From the NCBI RefSeq assembly GCF_012999535.1, contig NZ_JABBWV010000004.1:495609-559608 (forward strand): a stretch of 64,000 nucleotides of DNA, given 5' to 3'. Shown here in pieces: positions 58,754 to 64,000 of this stretch (position 1 is the first letter of the stretch; every line of letters begins with the position of its first letter). This DNA comes from Microbispora sp. H11081. Lineage in GTDB: Bacteria; Actinomycetota; Actinomycetes; Streptosporangiales; Streptosporangiaceae. The position numbers and the translations under genes are program-made. The notes under the pieces are model-generated. The model saw only the letters and a list, made by a program, of their open reading frames with translations, did not search any database and had not been told where the DNA came from.

Positions 58754-60766
58754 TCACGTCTCGTCCTCCTCGCCGGTGTTCTCTTTGTCCTGTGGCCCCC
58801 GTTTCAGCGAGGCGAGGATGATGTCCTCCGGGGTCACCTCTCCCGCGGCGAGACGGGCGAGGTCAGGGTCTTTCGGGCCGACCATGAGCGTGGATGGGAG
58901 CAGCACGATGGCGGTCGTTCCTCCATAGGGCGAGGGCCGCAGCGTCACCCGGATGTCCCGCCGCGCGGCCAGGCGCGCGACGACGAACAGTCCCATGCGC
59001 TCGGTGTCCGCGATGTCGAACTCCGGCGGAGCGGCCAGACGCTCGTTCAGCTCGGCGAGCCGCTCCTTGGTCATGCCGAGCCCGCGGTCCTCGATCTCGA
59101 CCGTGAAGCCCGTGCCGACGAGTTCGCCGCGTACCGTCACCGACGTGTGCGGCGGCGAGAAGATGGTGGCGTTCTCGATCAGTTCGGCGATGAGGTGGAT
59201 GACGTCGGCCACCGCCGCGCCGTCGAGCCCGTGGTCTTCCATGGGCAGCACGGTCACCCGGGCGTAGTCCTCCACCTCGGCCGCCGCCCCGCGTACGACG
59301 TCGTACATCGGGACGGGTTTGCGCCAGGCGCGGCCGGGGGCGTTGCCCGACAGGATGATCAGGCCTTCGGCGTGGCGGCGCATGCGGGTGGTCAGGTGAT
59401 CGAGCCGGAACAGCTCCTCCAGCATGTCCGGGTCGGTCGTGTGCCGCTGCATGCCGTGCAGCTGGGTCCGCTGCCGGTGCAGGAGCGTCTGGCTGCGCCG
59501 GGCGAGGTTGAGGAAGACCTGGCTGACGCCCCGCTGCAGCCGGGCCTGCCCGATGGCGGCCTCCACCGCGGTCTTCTGGACGGTGGAGAAGGCCCGCCCC
59601 ACGTCCTGGATCTCGGCTGTCCCGCCCGCGGTCTGGATCGCCGGCGCCTCCGTGGCCACGTCCACGTCGTCGCCCCGCTTGAGCTTGGCCAGCACCCCCG
59701 GCAGCCGCTGGTTGGCCAGGTCGAGCGCGGCCTGCCGCAGGTCGGCCAGCTCACGGGCGAGACGCCCGCCGACCCGTAGCGAGATCAGGATCGAGGCCAC
59801 GACCGCCAGCAGACCGAAGCCTCCGACCAGCACGGCCCGCCGCAGGATCGAGTCGGCGATCGGCGCGGCGCGCTGGGCGAGCAGGGCCGCCGCCTCGCTC
59901 TGCGCCTTCTGGAAGGAGTCGGCCAGGTCGTCGGAGGTCGACTGCCACACCCGCTGCGTACGCGCGGAGAGCGTGGGCGCCGCGATGATCTGCTCCTCCT
60001 GGAGCCGCAGACGCTGGTAGAGCGGAGTGGTGATCAGGTTGACGTGGAGCTGCCGCAGGCCGGCGTCCAGCTCGGGCAGTCCCTGGTCGATGAGGAACCG
60101 GCGGTTGCCCACGAGCTGGGTGAACAGCTTGCGCTCCTCGTCGGTGAGGCCGCCGGACGCGCCCGCGGCCGCCGCCAGCGCCTGCTCCCTGGTCAGCAGC
60201 TCCTTGGCGTACCCGAGCGAGATCACCACACGCGACTGCTGGTAGATCGGGATGTCGTCGATCAGGGCCAGGCTGTAGTGCATGCGGTAGATCGCGTCGC
60301 TCACCAGGTTGTAGGTCTCGATGGCGTACAGCCGCTCGGAGAGCCCTTCGTCGATCTCCGCGCGGATCTCGTCGATCCGGCCGAGCCCGGCCAGCATCTC
60401 GTCGACCTGCGTGCGCATGGCGGCGGTGGTGGCCGACCGGGAGGAGTCGGACAGGGCCAGCGTGCGGACCTTGTCCCTGGCCGCGTTGGTGCGCTGCCGC
60501 TGCCCGCTCATCACCGCGAGGTCGTCGGCCCGGTGTGACCCCAGGTAGCGGGCCGTCGCCAGCCGCTCCGCCTGGAGCTCGACGATCAGGGAGTCCGCGG
60601 GCCGCCGCAGCGTCGCCCACAAGGTGTTGTACGTGCGCAGGCTGAGGCTCTCGCCGATGGTGACGCCGGCGGTGACCACCCAGAGAACGACCAGTGAGAA
60701 GAGGGGTACGAGGAGCAGGCCGATGAGTCGCGACCTGATCGGCCGGTCACGCCCGCGCGGACTCAT
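58754..60766 (-). CDS. NIT-domain sensor histidine kinase (CvnA-like)
   Basis: 670 residues. Membrane helix (LIGLLLVPLFSLVVLWVV), extracytoplasmic all-helical NIT-like sensor (about 50-310), second helix (VLVGGFGLLAVVASILISL), HAMP region, helical dimerisation segment LDHLTTRMRRHAEGLIILSG, then a HATPase: LIAELIENATIFSPPHTSVTVRG (N-box), VEIEDRGLGM (G1), MGLFVVARLAARRDIRVTLRPSPYGGTTAIVLLP. The phosphoacceptor His is not in the classic HExxxP form, as usual for conservon kinases. ATG 60766 has GAGG upstream. The partner gene is DUF742. Confidence 0.85.
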   Translation of the reverse strand: MSPRGRDRPIRSRLIGLLLVPLFSLVVLWVVTAGVTIGESLSLRTYNTLWATLRRPADSLIVELQAERLATARYLGSHRADDLAVMSGQRQRTNAARDKVRTLALSDSSRSATTAAMRTQVDEMLAGLGRIDEIRAEIDEGLSERLYAIETYNLVSDAIYRMHYSLALIDDIPIYQQSRVVISLGYAKELLTREQALAAAAGASGGLTDEERKLFTQLVGNRRFLIDQGLPELDAGLRQLHVNLITTPLYQRLRLQEEQIIAAPTLSARTQRVWQSTSDDLADSFQKAQSEAAALLAQRAAPIADSILRRAVLVGGFGLLAVVASILISLRVGGRLARELADLRQAALDLANQRLPGVLAKLKRGDDVDVATEAPAIQTAGGTAEIQDVGRAFSTVQKTAVEAAIGQARLQRGVSQVFLNLARRSQTLLHRQRTQLHGMQRHTTDPDMLEELFRLDHLTTRMRRHAEGLIILSGNAPGRAWRKPVPMYDVVRGAAAEVEDYARVTVLPMEDHGLDGAAVADVIHLIAELIENATIFSPPHTSVTVRGELVGTGFTVEIEDRGLGMTKERLAELNERLAAPPEFDIADTERMGLFVVARLAARRDIRVTLRPSPYGGTTAIVLLPSTLMVGPKDPDLARLAAGEVTPEDIILASLKRGPQDKENTGEEDET

Positions 60767-60941
60767 GGCACCTCGCCCAGTGAGGACAAGCCTCACATAA
60801 GACCTTTTTGAGACAGAGCTAGAGACTAGCAGTGGGGGTGGTCGTCAGGAGACCCCTGTGATCGATTGGCGGGAGATATCGTCTCTAATCGTGATCTTGC
60901 AGTAGCGTCGATCATGGGAGATACGGAAAGGACCCGCACGT

Positions 60942-62537
60942 ATGCGCCGTTTCCTCGTGCTGGGAGTGCTGGCCGTGCTGGCCCTGGCGGGTTGCGGCGG
61001 AGGTGAGGTCCGCGAGATCTCGTCCGTGAACCTCCCGTCGGCGAAGGACTCCACCTTCGTCTACGTGCACCATCTCGACATCGTCACCGACTGGGACCCG
61101 GCGAGCTCGTATTCCAACGAGGTCGTGGCGATGGAGAACATCTACGACTCGCTGACGAAGTACAACCCGAGGACGCGGCGCGCGGGGCCGCGCCTCGCCG
61201 AGCGCTGGCAGACGTCGCCCGACGGCAAGGTCTGGACGTTCACCCTGCGCGCCGGCGTGGTCTTCCACACCGGACGCCCGGTGGACGCCGCCGCGGTGAA
61301 GGCGTCGATCGAGCGCACCAAGCGGATGGGCGCCGGCGCGGCCTACATCTGGGACCCCGTGCAGCAGATCACGGTCGTCGACCCGCTCACCGTGGAGTTC
61401 CGGCTCAATTACGCCGCCCCGCTCGACCTGATCGCCTCCGCGGGCTACGCGGCGTACGTCTACGACACCCAGGCGGCGGGCTCGGGCGACCTGAAGAAGT
61501 GGTTCCAGGCCGGCCGTGACGCCGGCTCGGGGCCGTACACGGTGGCGAGCTGGAAGAAGGGCAGGGAGAAGGAACTCGTGCTGCGCGCCTTCGACCGCTA
61601 CTGGGGCGGATGGGAAGGCCCGCACTACCGGAGCATCGAGTTCCGCGTCGTCCCCGACCCCGACGAGGCGTACCGGCTGGTGCTGCGGGGCGAGGCGAGC
61701 TACGTGCAGCGGCTGAACTCCAAGCTGTTCCAGCGGGCCCGCGCGACCGCGGGCGTGCGGACCCTGCAGGTGCCGTCGTTCCAGAACCTGCTCGTGCTGT
61801 TCAACACCGCCTCCGGACCACTCACCGACATACGGCTGCGCAAGGCGGTGCAGAAGGCCATCGACTACGACGGCCTGGTCGACGCGCTCAAGGGCGCGGC
61901 GGCGCCCGCGTCGGGCCTGGTGCCGGAGGGCCTGCTCGGTCACACGCGCGGCATGGTCCAGAAGCAGGACCTCGCCCGCGCCGCCGAACTGCTCGCCGAT
62001 GCCGGATACGGCCCGGGCGGCGAGCCGCTGCGCCTGACGCTGACCTACGCGCAGGGGGACGACGACGAGGCCCTGCTGGTGCGCAGGCTCACGCAGACGC
62101 TCGCCGAGCTGAACGTGCAGCTCGACGCCGAGGCCATGCAGTGGACCGACCAGTGGGACCGGGGCAAGTCGGCGGACCCGGCCAAGCGCCAGGACATCTT
62201 CGTCATGTACTGGTATCCCGACTACGGCGACGCCTACTCGTGGCTCCTCAACGTCTTCCACAGCGCGGAGCCGGTGTCCTTCAACCTCACCTACCTCAAG
62301 AACAAGGACCTCGACGCCAAGATCGACAGGCTGCCCTCACTGGGGACGAACGACCGCGCGGCCGCCGAGAAGGCGTACGCCGAGCTCCAGCGCATCCTCA
62401 TCGAGGACAAGGCGGTGGTGGCCGTGCCGTGGGTGACGAACTACCAGCGGGCCTATCTGGGCAACGTCCAGGGCTTCACCGACAACCCCGCCTATCCCAA
62501 CGTCGTCTTCGTGCACGAGCTCATCCCCGGCGGCTGA
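60942..62537 (+). CDS. ABC substrate-binding lipoprotein, paralog of 47840 gene
   Basis: 531 residues, lipobox LAGC (Cys18). It shares long identical stretches with the 47840-49471 protein: VTDWDPASSYSNE, DAGSGPYT, QRLN, PSFQNLLVL, QKAIDYDGLV, ASGLVPEGLLG, KRQDIFVMYW, DNPAYPNVVFV. No permease or ATPase follows, so it is an orphan receptor that may feed the 49474-53162 transporter with another substrate. A GAGA-N5-TCTC dyad lies about 60 bases upstream. It ends in a strong hairpin. Confidence 0.88.
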   Translation: MRRFLVLGVLAVLALAGCGGGEVREISSVNLPSAKDSTFVYVHHLDIVTDWDPASSYSNEVVAMENIYDSLTKYNPRTRRAGPRLAERWQTSPDGKVWTFTLRAGVVFHTGRPVDAAAVKASIERTKRMGAGAAYIWDPVQQITVVDPLTVEFRLNYAAPLDLIASAGYAAYVYDTQAAGSGDLKKWFQAGRDAGSGPYTVASWKKGREKELVLRAFDRYWGGWEGPHYRSIEFRVVPDPDEAYRLVLRGEASYVQRLNSKLFQRARATAGVRTLQVPSFQNLLVLFNTASGPLTDIRLRKAVQKAIDYDGLVDALKGAAAPASGLVPEGLLGHTRGMVQKQDLARAAELLADAGYGPGGEPLRLTLTYAQGDDDEALLVRRLTQTLAELNVQLDAEAMQWTDQWDRGKSADPAKRQDIFVMYWYPDYGDAYSWLLNVFHSAEPVSFNLTYLKNKDLDAKIDRLPSLGTNDRAAAEKAYAELQRILIEDKAVVAVPWVTNYQRAYLGNVQGFTDNPAYPNVVFVHELIPGG

Positions 62538-62539
62538 GC

Positions 62540-62564
62540 CGTGCCCGCGCGGGGCGCGGGCACG
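62540..62564. terminator. Bidirectional hairpin between convergent genes
   Basis: Perfect 11-bp stem cgtgcccgcgc / gcgcgggcacg with loop ggg, three bases after the binding-protein stop and six before the end of the convergent gene. No U-tract. Confidence 0.6.
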
Positions 62565-62569
62565 CGCGG

Positions 62570-62962
62570 TCAGCCCCGCAGCCTGCGGCTCAACCCGCCG
62601 CAGTGAGGCCCGCGCACCTGGCGGGGCCGCCGCGACGCGGGCTCGTCGAGCTGGGCGAGCATGGCCTGCGCGGCGGCGGCGTCGGCCAGGATCCGCTCCG
62701 CCTGCTCACCGTCGGGAAGCTGTCCGTGCTCGGCCAGCTCGTGCTGGAGGAAGGCGAGCGGCGCCGGATGGCCGGCGGCGTCCGCGGCCACTGAGGCGCG
62801 AGCGGCGGTCAGCAACGCGAGATAGTGCGACCGCAGGATCGCCTCACGCGTACGCAACAGCTCCAGGTCGTCGAGCAGGGAGTGTGCGAGCTCGAGCAGG
62901 TCGCCCGGGCGCGGCTGCTCGGCGGTGATGTGGGCGCGGATGTCGTCGAACTCCGACCGCAT
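62570..62962 (-). CDS. Hypothetical helical protein
   Basis: 130 residues, not recognised. The sequence is helical (RSEFDDIRAHITAEQPRPGDLLELAHSLLDDLELLRTREAILRSHYLALLTAARASVAADAAGH, LAFLQHELAEHGQLPDGEQAERILADAAAAQAMLAQ) with a basic tail. No signal peptide. ATG 62962 has GGAGG about 11 bases upstream; GTG 62974 is an alternative. The open frame extends further upstream but with implausible residues. Confidence 0.55.
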   Translation of the reverse strand: MRSEFDDIRAHITAEQPRPGDLLELAHSLLDDLELLRTREAILRSHYLALLTAARASVAADAAGHPAPLAFLQHELAEHGQLPDGEQAERILADAAAAQAMLAQLDEPASRRPRQVRGPHCGGLSRRLRG

Positions 62963-63914
62963 GATGATGGCCACCTCCAGCGACGGAAGTCCGGGCGGCC
63001 GGGTTGGCGCCGTACGGGGACTTCCGCATCGTGTTCGTAGCGCGGGGCGATTGCGAGCGGCTTGACGTTCGGTTGCGTGGGGACAGGACGACTCGTCAGA
63101 GCCGTGGAGGAGCACGCGGACGACGGCCACCCATGGCGTTCGTCCCGCACCTCGTACCTCCCCGAGTAGTCCGCGCCATGCCGGCTGCTCGCCGCGGCCC
63201 TAAGTAGATGCTTGAGAGCGGGATCTGGTTGTCCCTGCCTGCTCGCACGTTTTGCCGGGTGCCGGAGGCGGGGGAGGCATCGGCCTGTGACCTGCGGGAA
63301 CCCCGGCCGGCGGCCGGATCCTCGTACGAGTGCCCGCACGACCATCCGGCGGGCGCGGCGGGGAATAGCTCCATGGCCGGGGGCGTTGTTCTCCTATTGG
63401 GTCATGGCGGTGCCGGACCCTGGTAATCTTGTGGTGTCGGCGCGGTTCGGCGCACTCCTCTTCAGTCGCTTCGGTGGTTGTGTTGGGTGTGCGCGGGCCG
63501 GTGGTCGGTGTTCTCTCGTGGTCTTGCTGGGGTTGCTGGTCCGGTTTTGCGTCGGGCTGGGGGTTCGGGTAAGTTCGAGGGGTTGTCCCGGAAACGGGGC
63601 GGTCGAATTCCTGTCGATTGGCGGGTTTCTGGTCAAGTTGGTCCCGGCGGGGCGGATTTGACAAGGAACTGCGGGTCGGGAAGGATTAAGACATAACGAA
63701 CGAAGCGAAACGCCCCGGAGCGTGGGACCTGGTTGACGGGTTTCGGGTGATGGTGGTCGCGTCCGTTTCTTGAGAACTCAACAGTGTGCTAAAAGCCAGT
63801 GCATGAATCATGCATGACCCCGTCATATCGGTGGTTTCACCGGTGACGGATTCCTTTGAACGGCATCCTTTCCTTTGCTGGGGGGTGCCTGCCGGAGTGA
63901 TTTCTTTTCAAGCA
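62963..63914. other. Intergenic region upstream of the rRNA operon
   Basis: About 950 bases with no convincing gene. It contains a -35/-10 pair at 63658-63687 and, from about 63768, the conserved rrn leader (cttgagaactcaacagtgtgc). The leader also has the near-palindrome TGCATGAATCATGCA and a stretch before 16S (cctttgaacggc). Left of 63600 I see no clear element. Confidence 0.6.
63658..63687 (+). promoter_or_regulatory. Probable rRNA operon promoter
   Basis: TTGACA (63658-63663) is a perfect -35; AAGGAT (63681-63686) follows after 17 bases as a weak -10. It is about 230 bases before 16S, a normal distance for an actinobacterial rrn promoter. Further promoters upstream are possible but not clear. 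Confidence 0.6.
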
Positions 63915-64000
63915 TTGTTTGGAGAGTTTGATCCTGGCTCAGGACGAACGCTGGCGGCGTGCTTAACACATGCAAGTCGAGCGGAAAGGCCCTTCGGGGT
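63915..64000 (+). rRNA. 16S rRNA, 5' end (partial)
   Basis: Begins TTGTTTGGAGAGTTTGATC, the standard bacterial 16S 5' end and 27F site, and continues with the universally conserved ACGCTGGCGGCGTGCTTAAC. The last bases AGCGGAAAGGCCCTTCGGGG belong to the variable region V1 and are of the type seen in Streptosporangiales. The rest lies outside the window. Confidence 0.97.

Noticed and set aside
63208..63661. Open frames of 70-150 codons upstream of 16S
   Set aside because: Composition is poor (Cys/Arg/Gly-rich), ribosome sites are absent, and the region overlaps the rrn promoter region.
1..64000. CRISPR array, prophage or complete insertion sequence
   Set aside because: No regularly spaced short repeats, cas genes, phage structural genes or transposases were seen.

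Overview
This window is high-GC actinobacterial DNA. GTG and TTG starts are common, and there are WhiB7, mycoredoxin and AdnAB genes, a partial conservon and an IdeR/DmdR-type iron box. The 5' end of a 16S rRNA gene lies at the right edge. The first bases of that 16S gene and the overall gene style fit Streptosporangiales (Nonomuraea/Streptosporangium/Microbispora-like); genus is inference.

Layout. (a) 1-3510: end of adnA and all of adnB. (b) 3485-13856: an accessory zone. It holds two paralogous Uma2-family genes, a 7 kb copper cassette (cupredoxin/beta-propeller protein, cupredoxin-multicopper oxidase, YcnI-like protein, CopC-CopD fusion), a junction of two gene fragments (decarboxylase and adnB) and a lipoprotein. 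(c) 13844-19346: a four-gene minus-strand operon (ATP-grasp, two IucA/IucC synthetases, PLP decarboxylase). Its enzyme set matches vibrioferrin biosynthesis (PvsA/B/D/E), and an iron box sits just upstream. (d) 19440-24801: nudC, mrx1, a secreted hydrolase, uvrD2, tesB. (e) 24813-25588: whiB7 with an autoregulatory-type promoter, a leader ORF and a strong attenuator hairpin. (f) 26-39 kb: conserved housekeeping genes (ABC1 kinase, ThiF-like, YgjP-like metallopeptidase, EEP hydrolase, Nudix, DUF2342 protease, SDR, MoaE, PDZ-Lon protease, UPF0182). (g) 39168-42104: two near-identical initiator tRNA genes flank 2.8 kb with an antitoxin whose toxin is truncated, a DUF397/XRE pair and a HATPase. 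(h) 42215-58353: a catabolic and transport cluster bounded by two PucR regulators (DadA-like oxidase, DUF917, two hydantoinase/oxoprolinase systems, oligopeptide-type ABC importer). (i) 58386-60766: DUF742 protein and NIT-domain sensor kinase. (j) 60942-62537: a second copy of the ABC binding protein. (k) 63 kb to the end: rRNA operon promoter region and start of 16S.

The gene order adnA-adnB / nudC / mrx1 / uvrD2 / whiB7 / ABC1 kinase / ThiF-like / DUF2342 / PDZ-Lon / UPF0182 resembles, from memory, the Mycobacterium tuberculosis Rv3202c-Rv3193c block. Here about 16 kb of metal-related genes separates adnB from nudC. Repeated segments within that insert show that a tandem duplication was followed by replacement of part of one copy with the copper cassette.
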